From NCBI GenBank assembly GCA_937902125.1, contig CALDIB010000081.1:1-45294 (forward strand): a stretch of DNA of 45,294 bases, read 5' to 3'. Both the position numbers and the translations under genes were made by a program. Shown here in pieces: positions 1-8,289 of the stretch. This DNA is from an uncultured Treponema sp. (GTDB taxonomy: Bacteria; Spirochaetota; Spirochaetia; Treponematales; Treponemataceae). How positions within the stretch are numbered: position 1 is the first letter of the stretch; each line of letters begins with the position of its first letter. The notes beneath the pieces are model-generated. The model was given only the letters and a program-made list of their open reading frames with translations. It was not told the origin of the DNA and did not search any database.

Positions 1-1733
1 GCCTTGTAATAGTAGGCGTCCTCCGCCACGTCCTTGAACGGGTTGTCATTCGACTTCGGCTCCGGGGAACCCGCCGCGCGCCAGAGGAAGGTCACGATCT
101 GGCCTCTTGTACAGTCGCTGGCCGGCGAGAAGGCGCCTTTGCCCGTACCCACCGTGATGCTGTTGTTCACCGCCCACAACACCGGGTCGAAGAAATAGTT
201 TTCCTTTTTTACATCATCGAACGAATTGCCGTTTTCCACAACAATAACCTTGATCGTAACGGTGCGGTATGTGCCGTAGCAGTCGGAAACGCCGCAGGCA
301 ACGGTGCAGGATTCCTCCACCTCCTCCAGGGTGATGGAGGGCCCGTCTCCGTCGGGGATCTCATAGATGGCAAATTCGGTTCCCGTGCTGTCGAATGCGA
401 GCCCATACCACCAATAGGAGACGTTCTCCATATTGTCCGCCGTGACCTTGGCCGTCAGCGTCACATCGTCGCCCTTGATCACGACAAACTTCACTGCCGG
501 ATCCGCTGTCACTGTAAAATGGTTCTCCGGATAGACCTCAAAATAAATGTCGACTGTCTTTTCATAGATATCGGTGATCACGCATTGATATTCCGTATAG
601 TACGTGATATTCTCCGCGGTCAGAGCGGGGCCGTCGGCACCGCTGACGGGGACATAATTATAGTTGTCTTCGTCATATTTGAACCACTGATAGCTCAGCT
701 CACCCTCATCCGCCGAGGCCGCAACCGCCAGCTCTGCGCTCCCGCCGTAAGCCACGCCGATGGAATCGGGCCCGACCGCCGACGCTGTCAGATGGTTCTG
801 TACATAGACCGAGAACATCACCGATCGCTGCGTCCCGTATTTGTCGGTCACCTCGCAGTAGTACTCGCGGGCTTCTGTGACGTTCTCCGCCTGACAGGAG
901 GCTCCGGTCGCGCCGGAGACTTTCTCTCTGATCCAATACTCCCCGGTGTAACGCTCTACATACCACTGATAGGCCAGGCCCTCCGTGTCGTCCGCCGTGA
1001 CGGTCACCTCCAGGGACACGTTGCCGTTGAGCTCCACAGGGCGTTTCGTCTCTCCGACCGCCTCGACCTGCAGATGGTTCTCGATCGTGACAGTGAACCC
1101 GACGACATCAGTCGTTCCGTACCTGTCGGTCACCCTGCAGTAATAGCGCACAGATCGACCGGCCGCCTCTATTGTATAGGAAGCGCCGGTCGCGCCTTCA
1201 ATGGGGCTCTCATACCACCAATTCTCTTCGCTGTTGAATTCTTCTGTGTACCACTGGTAGGTCAGGCCCTCCTTGTCGTCCGCCGTGACGGTCACTTCCA
1301 TGACCACGGTATCGTTGGGTGCCACGGTCCGGTAGTTGATTCCGACCGCATCGACCTGCAGATGGTTCTCAACTGTGACAATAAACCCGATGCCGGCCGA
1401 CATCCCGTACCTGTCAGTCGCCTCGCAGCTATACTCCACATATCCCGTGATCGGGCCCGTGGTATAGACCGGACCGGTCGCGCCTTCGATGGGGTTGACG
1501 TGCCACACATCCTCTTCGCTGTCGTATTCTTCTGAATACCACTGATAGGTCACGCTCTCCGGGTCTCCCGACGTGACGGCCACTTCCAGGGTCGCGGTGC
1601 CGTTGCGCTCGACGGCCACAACGTTCTCTCCGACCGCCTCGATCATCAGAGCCTCGTCCTCCGCCATCGCTTGAGCGCACAGAACGACCAGCATCGCCAG
1701 GACCAGGCACAGCCATAGCAGCTTCTTTTTCAA
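1..1733 (-). CDS. Secreted Ig-like repeat protein with S-layer homology (SLH) domain, 3' end outside window
   Basis: The frame is open from a TTG codon at 1731-1733 to the window edge (about 577 residues). An AAGGAGGA ribosome-binding site lies 6 nt upstream, and the first residues (KKKLLWLCLVLAMLVVLCAQAMA) form a Sec signal peptide, so TTG is the likely start; no ATG serves. The mature part is five tandem ~90-residue Ig-like units, each with a 'TYQWY'-type strand and a 'YYCxVTDxYG'-type strand. After residue ~520 an SLH domain begins (FDDV...YFFDPVLWAV, then FSP...TRGQIVTFLWR), which in Gram-positive bacteria anchors proteins to cell-wall polymers. A surface protein is therefore likely; its ligand is unknown. 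GC-rich codon use links it to the next two genes and not to the rest of the window. Confidence 0.85.
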   Translation of the reverse strand, partial: MKKKLLWLCLVLAMLVVLCAQAMAEDEALMIEAVGENVVAVERNGTATLEVAVTSGDPESVTYQWYSEEYDSEEDVWHVNPIEGATGPVYTTGPITGYVEYSCEATDRYGMSAGIGFIVTVENHLQVDAVGINYRTVAPNDTVVMEVTVTADDKEGLTYQWYTEEFNSEENWWYESPIEGATGASYTIEAAGRSVRYYCRVTDRYGTTDVVGFTVTIENHLQVEAVGETKRPVELNGNVSLEVTVTADDTEGLAYQWYVERYTGEYWIREKVSGATGASCQAENVTEAREYYCEVTDKYGTQRSVMFSVYVQNHLTASAVGPDSIGVAYGGSAELAVAASADEGELSYQWFKYDEDNYNYVPVSGADGPALTAENITYYTEYQCVITDIYEKTVDIYFEVYPENHFTVTADPAVKFVVIKGDDVTLTAKVTADNMENVSYWWYGLAFDSTGTEFAIYEIPDGDGPSITLEEVEESCTVACGVSDCYGTYRTVTIKVIVVENGNSFDDVKKENYFFDPVLWAVNNSITVGTGKGAFSPASDCTRGQIVTFLWRAAGSPEPKSNDNPFKDVAEDAYYYK

Positions 1734-1927
1734 TCCGGGTTCCTCCTTTTTTCAATGAACGGTTTCTCTTTCCTAAGGCCAGTCTACCAGCTTTGCCCTA
1801 TGATTGCAAGGCGTACAACGGTACTTTGTTCAAAACCGCACACCCGTCCCCGAGGTTCCTGTCCGCCCTTCCTTTCGCGGCCTCCTCCACGCCTCAGCGT
1901 CTGTTAAAAAAAAAGACTCTTTTTTCC

Positions 1928-1956
1928 TTGCAATTACCACAGGCCCCCAGTATAAT
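1928..1956 (+). promoter_or_regulatory. Sigma70-type promoter of the alcohol dehydrogenase gene
   Basis: TTGCAA (1928-1933), a 17-nt spacer and TATAAT (1951-1956) lie 38 nt before the ATG at 1994. An AGGAGG ribosome-binding site follows. The A9 and T6 runs just upstream (around 1907-1926) could be the tail of a terminator. Confidence 0.7.
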
Positions 1957-1993
1957 TAAAATACCATTTGATAAATACAGGAGGATCACACAT

Positions 1994-2947
1994 ATGAAAG
2001 GTTGGGAGTTTACCGGTACGCATCAGCCCCTCAAGATTGTGGAGAAGCCCGATCCTGTCGCCAAGCCCGGCTATGTCGTTCTGAAGACGCTGGCCGGCGG
2101 ACTCTGCCATTCTGACGTATCCGCGCTGGACATCGAGTCCTGGATGGGCAGCTTTAACGTCCCGGTCATCATGGGCCATGAGGTCTGCGGCCGGATCGTT
2201 GAAATCGGCGAGGGCGTCGAGGGCTATGAGATCGGCGACATCGTGGCTGTCTGCCCGATGTATGCCAAGGACGGCACAACCCCCGGCTACACCCGTGACG
2301 GCGGCTATGGCACGATGACCACCGCTCCGGTTGAACAGCTGGTCAAGGTTCCCGCGGGTCTTCCTCCGTACAAAGCGGCGGCAGCCACGGACGCAGGCGC
2401 CACCTCTTACCACGCGGTCTGCACCGTCGGCGGCGTCAAGCCCGGCATGAAGGTCGGCATCATCGGTGTCGGCGGACTGGGCCAGTTTGGCGTCCGCACT
2501 GCCGTTGTAAAGGGCTGCGAGGTCCATGTCGCCACGAGAAAACCCTCCGCGCAGGCGCTGGCGCTCAGCCTGGGCGCCAAAGAGGCCAAGCCGAGCATTA
2601 CCGACTTTGCCGACAAGAACCTGGACGTCATCATCGACTTCGCCGGTGGCGGCAAGACCACCGCGGACGCGCTGAACACGGTCAAGCAGTACGGCAAGGT
2701 CGTCCTCGTCGGTATGGCGACCGACACGGCCACGATCTACACCTATTCGATGATCTTCAAGGAGCTGACCTTCATGGGTTCTCAGGGCAGTACCACGAAG
2801 GACCTCCAGGAGTGCCTGGACCTGCTGGCCAGCGGCGAGCTGGATCCCGAGATCCACACCTGCAAGTTTGACGAGATCGGCGAGGGCATTGAGAAGCTGC
2901 GCGCCGGCGAGGTCAGCGGCCGACTTGTCTGCGTATACGACGACTGA
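1994..2947 (+). CDS. Zinc-type alcohol dehydrogenase family protein (MDR superfamily), short form
   Basis: 317 residues from the ATG at 1994, preceded by AGGAGG; an upstream extension of the frame to 1793 lacks a start signal. The GroES-like N-terminal half has the catalytic-zinc ligands (GLCHSDVSAL and GHEVCGRI), and the Rossmann half has the NAD(P) glycine motif (GIIGVGGLGQFGV). The structural-zinc loop of four cysteines found in classical ADHs is missing, which explains the length below the usual ~340-350. It should oxidise an alcohol or reduce an aldehyde with NAD(P); the substrate cannot be read from sequence. It is followed 19 nt later by the CobW-like gene on the same strand and shares its GC-rich codon use. 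Confidence 0.85.
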   Translation: MKGWEFTGTHQPLKIVEKPDPVAKPGYVVLKTLAGGLCHSDVSALDIESWMGSFNVPVIMGHEVCGRIVEIGEGVEGYEIGDIVAVCPMYAKDGTTPGYTRDGGYGTMTTAPVEQLVKVPAGLPPYKAAAATDAGATSYHAVCTVGGVKPGMKVGIIGVGGLGQFGVRTAVVKGCEVHVATRKPSAQALALSLGAKEAKPSITDFADKNLDVIIDFAGGGKTTADALNTVKQYGKVVLVGMATDTATIYTYSMIFKELTFMGSQGSTTKDLQECLDLLASGELDPEIHTCKFDEIGEGIEKLRAGEVSGRLVCVYDD

Positions 2948-2966
2948 TCGGAAAGGCGTAAACTAC

Positions 2967-3269
2967 ATGGAGGAGCGCACGATCAACACCACGCTGGTCT
3001 ACGGCTTTCTGGAGTCCGGCAAGACTCTCTATATCCAGGACTGCATCTTCCATGACTTTTTCCACAAACGGGGCTCCACGCTGATCCTCTGCTTTGAGCA
3101 GGGCGAAGCGGACTACGACACGGAGGCCCTGGCGGTAAGCGCGGAGTACGAGATCCGCCGCGTCTTTGAGACTCCGTCGGTCGCGCTCAACACGCTCGTC
3201 GGCGCCGTGGAGCGGGATTCGGGCCGCGACTTTGATTCCGTCAAGGCGCTGGTCAACTTCTTCAAATGA
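2967..3269 (+). CDS. CobW-like P-loop GTPase, N-terminal fragment cut at the contig junction
   Basis: Starts at ATG 2967 just after the dehydrogenase. Residues 12-19 (GFLESGKT) form a Walker A motif of the CobW/UreG type and are followed by 'LILCFEQGEADYD', typical of CobW-like GTPases found beside transport genes in Clostridia. Only 100 residues are read before TGA; the family is usually over 250. The last ~14 codons, including the stop, are the exact reverse complement of sequence that makes sense as glutamate dehydrogenase, so this stop is probably not native. I regard it as a 5' gene fragment joined to foreign DNA. Confidence 0.65.
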   Translation: MEERTINTTLVYGFLESGKTLYIQDCIFHDFFHKRGSTLILCFEQGEADYDTEALAVSAEYEIRRVFETPSVALNTLVGAVERDSGRDFDSVKALVNFFK

Positions 3270-3270
3270 C
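3225..3270. other. Probable chimeric junction between two genomes
   Basis: A plus-strand CobW-like gene and the minus-strand gdhA are both cut here, with their truncated 3' ends facing each other. GC content and codon use change on the two sides. gdhA remains recognisable down to about base 3234. An assembly join is likelier than recombination in a cell, because no mobile element, repeat or recombinase lies at the site. Confidence 0.75.
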
Positions 3271-4448
3271 CAAGAAAGGCGCTCTGAGTTCTGGCTCATT
3301 TCAAGGCCTGAAACTGAAACGCCGCCAGCGTTGGAAGCTTTTCCGGGAGCGAACAAAACGCCGGCGTCCTGGAACTTGTTTGTGGCTTCGATTGTGCTGG
3401 GCATGTTGGCGCCTTCGGCAACCAACTTGACGCCGTTCTTGATGAGCGTGTCAGCGTCCTTTCCGTCAAGCTCGTTTTGAGTGGCACAGGGGAAGGCGCA
3501 GTCAACCTTTACTGACCAAGGGCGGGCCTTGGCTGTGAACTTGGCCTTGGGGTACTTCTTAACGTACTCGTCAATCTTCTTGTGAGCGTCGCGGAACTTC
3601 TTTACGAATTCCAACTTCTTCTGGTCGATTCCGTCGGGGTCATAGATGAATCCGCTTGAGTCTGACATTGTGACAGGCTTGGCTCCAAGCTGAATCAATT
3701 TTTCAACCGCGTACTGGGCAACGTTTCCGTCGCCGGAAACAGCGCAAGTCTTTCCCTTGAAGTCTTCGCCGACTTTGGCGAGCATTTCGCGGGCAAAGTA
3801 AATAAGGCCATAGCCTGTGGCTTCTGTTCTGGCTAAAGAGCCGCCAAACTGCAAGCCCTTTCCTGTAAGAACTCCCGTGAACTCGTCGCGGATTCTCTTA
3901 TACTGGCCGAACATATAGGCAACCTCGCGGCCGCCAACGCCCTTGTCTCCGGCCGGAACGTCCGTGTCGGGACCAATATGGCGCTGCAATTCAGTCATAA
4001 ATGACTGGCAAAAGCGCATAACTTCCGCGTCTGACTTTCCGTGGGGATCAAAGTCGCTTCCGCCTTTTCCGCCGCCCATGGGGAGGGTTGTAAGGCTGTT
4101 CTTAAGTGTCTGTTCAAATCCCAAAAATTTCAAAACAGAAAGATTGACTTCCGGGCTAAAGCGGATTCCGCCTTTGTAAGGGCCGATGGCGCTGTTGAAC
4201 TGAACGCGGTAGCCTCTGTTGACGTGTGGTTTGCCCTTGTCGTCTGTCCACGGAACGCGGAACATGATGACTCGTTCCGGCTCTACGAAACGCTCGAGAA
4301 CCGCCTGGCTCTCAAGTTGCTTTTGCATTTTTGCAACGATAGGATCAAGAGTTGTCAAAACTTCCTGAACCGCCTGGAGGAATTCGGGTTCGTTGGCGTT
4401 CTTAGCCTGAACGTCCGCCCAAATTCTTTTAACGTATTCGTTTTTCAT
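3234..4448 (-). CDS. gdhA: NADP-type glutamate dehydrogenase, C-terminus missing
   Basis: Converts 2-oxoglutarate and ammonia to glutamate. The start at 4448 has an AGGAG site. About 405 of the usual ~445-450 residues are present. The substrate-binding lysine loop (PMGGGKGGSD, 123-132), the catalytic aspartate (VPAGD, D168), the dinucleotide-binding motif (SGDGNVAQYA, 238-247) and the 'GGVSVSGLEMSQNS' stretch identify it as the hexameric bacterial NADP class. The central motif has Asp where the family usually has Ser (SGSGNVA). The frame runs on to 2913, but the ~107 residues after 'SFEEVDQRLDGI' are antisense to the CobW-like and dehydrogenase genes and do not resemble the expected 'NYVAGANIAGF' ending, so I stop the call at the junction. 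Confidence 0.9.
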
Positions 4449-4612
4449 TGTTACTCCTGCTTTGCGGCCGAGTTTGAAGCCGCAGGCAACTTCAATATTA
4501 TCAAATTTTTAAGTCTTGTTAAAGTAGTTTATGCGGAATTTTTGGGAAAATTTGAGGAATTTTGGGAAAAAAGCGGAACAGCTTAAAGCGGCGGAAAGTC
4601 CAAGACGCGCGC

Positions 4613-4641
4613 AAAAAAAATTGCCGGGACAAGCCCGGCAA
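4613..4641 (-). terminator. Rho-independent terminator of adk
   Basis: An 8-bp perfect stem (TTGCCGGG / CCCGGCAA, 4621-4641, 5-nt loop) is followed on the minus strand by eight Ts (A8 at 4613-4620 on the plus strand). It lies 11 nt after the adk stop codon. Confidence 0.9.
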
Positions 4642-4651
4642 TAAAATCTTT

Positions 4652-5281
4652 CTAGTTCTTGAACATCTTCTTGAACTCGACCAAAAGGTCGTCAGTCTCG
4701 ATGGCGGCGTCTACGTCCGTCAACTTGTTCTTGGCGCGATAGTAGGCGATAAGGGGCTCAGTTTGCTCGCGGTACACGTCCATGCGGTGCAAGATTGACT
4801 CCTGCTTGTCGTCGTCCCGCTGGTAAAGCTCGCCGCCGCATTCGTCGCAAACGCCTTCTGCCTTGGGCGCTTTTGTCAAAATGTTGAAGTTGGCTCCGCA
4901 CTTTTTGCAGACGCGCCTTGTGCTCAATCTTTTGATTACAACGTCGTCGGCAATTTGGAAGTTCACGCAAGTCACGTCCGGGCAGAATTTCGCCAAAGCG
5001 TCGGCTTGGGGAATGGTGCGGGGGAATCCGTCAAGGATGAAGCCGTTCTTGCAGTCGCTTTGGGCAAGGCGCTCTTGAACCAAAGCGCAAGTAATGTCGT
5101 CGCTGACCAATCCGCCCGCGTCGATGATTGACTTTACCTTTTTTCCAAGTTCAGTCTGATTTTTAATGGCGGCGCGGAAAATGTCGCCTGTTGAAATGTG
5201 GGGAATATTGTAGTCCTTCGCAACTTTTACGGCAAGAGAGCCTTTTCCCGCTCCCGGTGGTCCCAAGAAAATAAAGTTCAT
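4652..5281 (-). CDS. adk: Adenylate kinase, zinc-LID type
   Basis: Makes 2 ADP from ATP and AMP in the cytoplasm. 209 residues, normal for the long-LID bacterial form. Visible motifs are the P-loop GPPGAGKG (7-14), the AMP-binding 'STGDIFR' and 'LDGFPRT' segments, and a LID domain with four cysteines (C125, C128, C145, C148; CKKC and CDEC) that should bind structural zinc. AGGAG lies upstream of the ATG. It has its own promoter (5311-5339) and terminator (4613-4641), so it appears to be a single-gene unit. Confidence 0.97.
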   Translation of the reverse strand: MNFIFLGPPGAGKGSLAVKVAKDYNIPHISTGDIFRAAIKNQTELGKKVKSIIDAGGLVSDDITCALVQERLAQSDCKNGFILDGFPRTIPQADALAKFCPDVTCVNFQIADDVVIKRLSTRRVCKKCGANFNILTKAPKAEGVCDECGGELYQRDDDKQESILHRMDVYREQTEPLIAYYRAKNKLTDVDAAIETDDLLVEFKKMFKN

Positions 5282-5310
5282 TTGTGTCTCCTAATAATGG
5301 TTATTTTAAT

Positions 5311-5339
5311 AGTATAACGCCATTCGCTGAAATTTGCAA
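5311..5339 (-). promoter_or_regulatory. Sigma70-type promoter of adk
   Basis: On the minus strand TTGCAA (5339-5334), a 17-nt spacer and TATACT (5316-5311) precede adk by 29 nt, with the AGGAG site between. Confidence 0.65.
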
Positions 5340-5352
5340 ATTTTATTTTTTG

Positions 5353-5720
5353 CTACCGAGAATCCTTGATGCCGTGGATTTTCTTGAATTCCTGTTTTTC
5401 GGCATACATGGCTTTGTCGGCGCGCTTAAACACCATTTCGTAGGAATTGTCGTTGGAAGCGAATTCAGCCATTCCCGAAGCGGCTGAAAATTTTTCCCAA
5501 GGCTGAAGCATGTAAGATTCTTCAAAAACTTTTCGCATTTGTTTTAGGCGCTCGTGGCGGTTCTTGTAATCTTAAACTCGTCGCCGCCTATGCGAAACAC
5601 AGGCGAATGCTTGTATATTTGGCAAATCACTTTGCAACAGCCCTTGATGTAATTGTCGCCGGCAGTGTGTCCGTAAGTGTCGTTAAGGCAATCCAAAATG
5701 CGCGTTTGCCCATAAAAAAC
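5353..5720 (-). pseudogene. Remnant of a GGDEF diguanylate cyclase gene
   Basis: Two adjoining minus-strand frames encode pieces of one GGDEF domain. The upstream piece reads 'LNDTYGHTAGDNYIKGC...VFRIGGDEFK', which holds the NDxYGHxxGD signature and the GGDEF active-site motif. The downstream piece reads 'DYKNRHERLKQMRKVFEES...ASGMAEF...ADKAMYAEKQEFK', the normal end of the domain. A frameshift, with loss of a few residues, separates them near 5565-5572. Everything before the NDxYGH motif is missing; that DNA is now the 3' end of rarA. The domain normally makes cyclic di-GMP, but this copy cannot be translated as one protein. Confidence 0.8.
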
Positions 5721-5727
5721 TTTGCTC

Positions 5728-8154
5728 CTATTTTGTGGACACAGCAAAAAGCGCGATTTCTCCGTTCCAATCAAAAACAGCGTTTTGAGCCGCCGATGAA
5801 AAAAGCCTTGCCAACTCCGCAGTTTTGTCGGCGCCAATGGCCGACCTTATTGTCGCGGCGTAAGGAGAGCTTTGGCTTTCAAACCACGAAGAAATTTCTT
5901 TTTGGCTTATCTTTCGCTTTTCGCTTGTTTTTTTCAATTTAAAATCAACCTTAAATCCTTGCTCTTCAAAAACCTTTTTGACGCTCTGCGCGTTCCAAGC
6001 AAAAAGAGGATTGCTTTTGTCGCCAAAAAATTTTTCTTCCGCTTCGGACATTTTTTCCAGCGCCGGCCGCCATGAATCCAAGACGGCTCCAGTCAAAACT
6101 TGCTTTTCGATTATTTTGCTGACCCTTTGGCCGGCGTTGGGAATTTGCTGGCTGATGGCGATTTTCCAGCCTTCGGGAATTTTTCCCGAGATGCCGGCGG
6201 CGGCAAAGGCGGAGCTCATGCTTTGGACGCTTTCTTGGCTAAAGAATGGATTTCTAAAAAAGAATTTGTCAAAGACAATGTTTTTTTCCAAGAAAGCGGA
6301 CAAAACTTTGTCCAGCAATTTTTCGTCAATTACAACCTGCTTGCCTTCGTCAGTTTCCGCCGCCTGGGGCCGAACAAGCAAAACCGGCTTGTCCAAGTCG
6401 CCCAGCGTTCTGGAATACTGTTCCAAAACTTCAAGGCCTTTTTGCGAGCGGCATAGACCGCAAGTGACGCCCTCAGGACTTTTTCGAGCCACTTCCCACA
6501 ACAAAAGGGCGTCGTCGGCGTTCCACACCAGCGAGCGGTCGGATCTGACAAGACGGGCCGCCTCTATCATTCCGTCGCGGATTTGCAAAAGAACTTCGGC
6601 GCGGTTGGAATCGATTCTGCTTCGCCAGGAATTGTCGGCGTTTTTCAGCGCGTTTTCCTTTTCTTGATCAGTTGGACTAAAGGTGAGAGATTCGCCGTTT
6701 TTTTCCCTGAACCGCTGTTTTTGCAAAAAGGCCACGTCGGAATTTTTGCTTCCGGTTGTTTCGCTTGAAGTTGGGTCAAGGCTTCGTTCCCCAGTGTCGT
6801 CTTCCAAAATGGCCGCGATTTGCAATTCCCTGCGCGCCAAAACATCGTCACGGATTTTCTTTTCATAGCCTTGATCGCTGGGCGTATAAAAGACGCGGCC
6901 CACAAGCTGGTCGGGCAAATATTGCTGGGCAACCCAATGGTCGCGGTATGCGTGGGGATACAAGTAGCCCGCGCCGTGGCCAAAGCCTTCCGCGTCGCGG
7001 TTTGCGTCCCGCAAATGGTTGGGCACTTCCGTGTCTTCTTTTTCGACAGAAGCCAGCGCGTCAAAAAAGGCCATGGAAGAATTTGACTTGGGAGCCGTGG
7101 CCAAGTAAAGCGCGGCGTGCGCCAAATGGTAGCGGCCTTCGGGCAGGCCCACCCGGTCAAAGGCGGCGGCGCAAGACTCCACCACTCCTATGGCGTAAGG
7201 GTCGGCCAAGCCTGTGTCTTCGCAGGCGGAAATCAACATTCGCCTAAAAATAAAGTGAGGGTCTTCGCCGGAACGAACCATGCGGGCCAGCCAATACATG
7301 GCCGCGTCGGGGTCTCGACCCCTAAGGCTTTTTATAAAGGCGCTGATTATGTCGTAATGGTAGTCGCCGTCGCGGTCGTAAAGAACGACTTTTTTTTGAA
7401 TCGACTCTTCCGCCGCTTCCCGGCTGATAAAGATTGTGCTTCCGTAAGAAGGCTGCGGCGGGTTTGCCTCCGGCTCCCATTGAACCGGAGTGGTTTCCAC
7501 CGCCAGTTCCAGCGCATTTAAAAGAGAGCGCGCGTCGCCGTTGGCAGTGTCAATCAAATGCTCCAGGGCGCCGCTTTCAAAGTCGATTCGCCAGTGGCCG
7601 TAGCCCCGCTCCAAGTCGTTAAGGGCCATATAAGCGATGTTCTTCAAGTCTTCTTTTGTCAGCTGTTTTAATTGGAAGACCCGGCTGCGGCTTACAAGCG
7701 CTTTGTTCACTTCAAAAAAAGGATTTTCCGTTGTGGCGCCAATAAGAATAATCGTGCCGTTTTCAACCCAAGGCAAAAGCGCGTCCTGCTGGGCCTTGTT
7801 CCAACGGTGAACTTCGTCCACGAACAAAATCGTGCGGCGGCTGTAAAGGTTCTTAAAGTCTTCGGCCTGCTTTATGGCGTTCCTTATGTCGGCCACTCCG
7901 GTAAGAACCGCGTTCAATGTTATGAAATTGCTTTTGGTGTGGCTTGCTATGACCCGCGCCAAGGTTGTTTTTCCGGTTCCAGGAGGGCCGTAAAAAATGA
8001 CGGATGTAAGTTGGTCGGCGGCAATGGCCCGGCGCAAAAGGCGGCCTTTTCCCACGATATGGTCTTGGCCGATGTATTCGTCTAGGTTGCGGGGCCTCAT
8101 TCGCGCGGCAAGAGGTTCATGGGAACTTGCGTTTGAAAAAAGAGCGTCCGTCAT
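5728..8154 (-). CDS. rarA: RarA/MgsA-family AAA+ ATPase with long C-terminal extension
   Basis: RarA (MgsA) is a clamp-loader-like ATPase acting at stalled replication forks. Residues 1 to ~440 match the family end to end: 'RPRNLDEYIGQDHIVG', Walker A GPPGTGKTT (56-64), Walker B FVDEVH (111-116), sensor 1 'GATTENP', and the tetramerisation part ending 'VFYTPSDQGYEKKI'. RarA normally stops about here; this protein runs ~370 residues further, to 808. The extension has a charged linker (~455-520) and then an alpha/beta-looking region (SLVWNADDALLLWEVAR...) that vaguely resembles a degenerate methyltransferase fold, but I cannot assign it. GGGAGGCGG precedes the ATG. Its last codons run into the GGDEF remnant. 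Confidence 0.88.
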   Translation of the reverse strand: MTDALFSNASSHEPLAARMRPRNLDEYIGQDHIVGKGRLLRRAIAADQLTSVIFYGPPGTGKTTLARVIASHTKSNFITLNAVLTGVADIRNAIKQAEDFKNLYSRRTILFVDEVHRWNKAQQDALLPWVENGTIILIGATTENPFFEVNKALVSRSRVFQLKQLTKEDLKNIAYMALNDLERGYGHWRIDFESGALEHLIDTANGDARSLLNALELAVETTPVQWEPEANPPQPSYGSTIFISREAAEESIQKKVVLYDRDGDYHYDIISAFIKSLRGRDPDAAMYWLARMVRSGEDPHFIFRRMLISACEDTGLADPYAIGVVESCAAAFDRVGLPEGRYHLAHAALYLATAPKSNSSMAFFDALASVEKEDTEVPNHLRDANRDAEGFGHGAGYLYPHAYRDHWVAQQYLPDQLVGRVFYTPSDQGYEKKIRDDVLARRELQIAAILEDDTGERSLDPTSSETTGSKNSDVAFLQKQRFREKNGESLTFSPTDQEKENALKNADNSWRSRIDSNRAEVLLQIRDGMIEAARLVRSDRSLVWNADDALLLWEVARKSPEGVTCGLCRSQKGLEVLEQYSRTLGDLDKPVLLVRPQAAETDEGKQVVIDEKLLDKVLSAFLEKNIVFDKFFFRNPFFSQESVQSMSSAFAAAGISGKIPEGWKIAISQQIPNAGQRVSKIIEKQVLTGAVLDSWRPALEKMSEAEEKFFGDKSNPLFAWNAQSVKKVFEEQGFKVDFKLKKTSEKRKISQKEISSWFESQSSPYAATIRSAIGADKTAELARLFSSAAQNAVFDWNGEIALFAVSTK

Positions 8155-8227
8155 TTATTTGCCGCCTCCCATAAAAAGTCAAGCGACAGCGCCAAGGAGG
8201 GCGCGTCATTGGCATTAAAAAAATTAT

Positions 8228-8289
8228 GCGAGTTTTCGCTTGTCGAAAACTCGACGAATAAAAATCTGCGCGGATGCAGATTTTTATTC
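8228..8289. repeat. Two-hairpin intergenic element, copy 1
   Basis: Hairpin A: CGAGTTTTCG (8229-8238) pairs with CGAAAACTCG (8244-8253), 10 bp perfect. Hairpin B: GAATAAAAATCTGC (8256-8269) pairs with GCAGATTTTTATTC (8276-8289), 14 bp perfect. The lipoprotein stop codon (8284-8286) lies in the second arm of hairpin B. The element probably terminates the lipoprotein operon on the minus strand. Related elements occur at 12496-12554 and 12619-12675. Confidence 0.75.

Noticed and set aside
519..1535. 338-codon open frame on the plus strand
   Set aside because: It is antisense to the Ig-like/SLH protein, whose frame has a signal peptide, RBS and recognisable repeats; the plus frame is low in complexity and shows no domain. 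Long antisense frames are common in GC-rich DNA.
1934..2857. 307-codon minus-strand frame opposite the alcohol dehydrogenase
   Set aside because: The dehydrogenase reads perfectly on the plus strand; the opposite frame shows no family features.
2913..3233. C-terminal extension of glutamate dehydrogenase beyond base 3234
   Set aside because: The residues are antisense to the CobW-like and dehydrogenase genes and do not match the known GDH ending, so they are a product of the junction.
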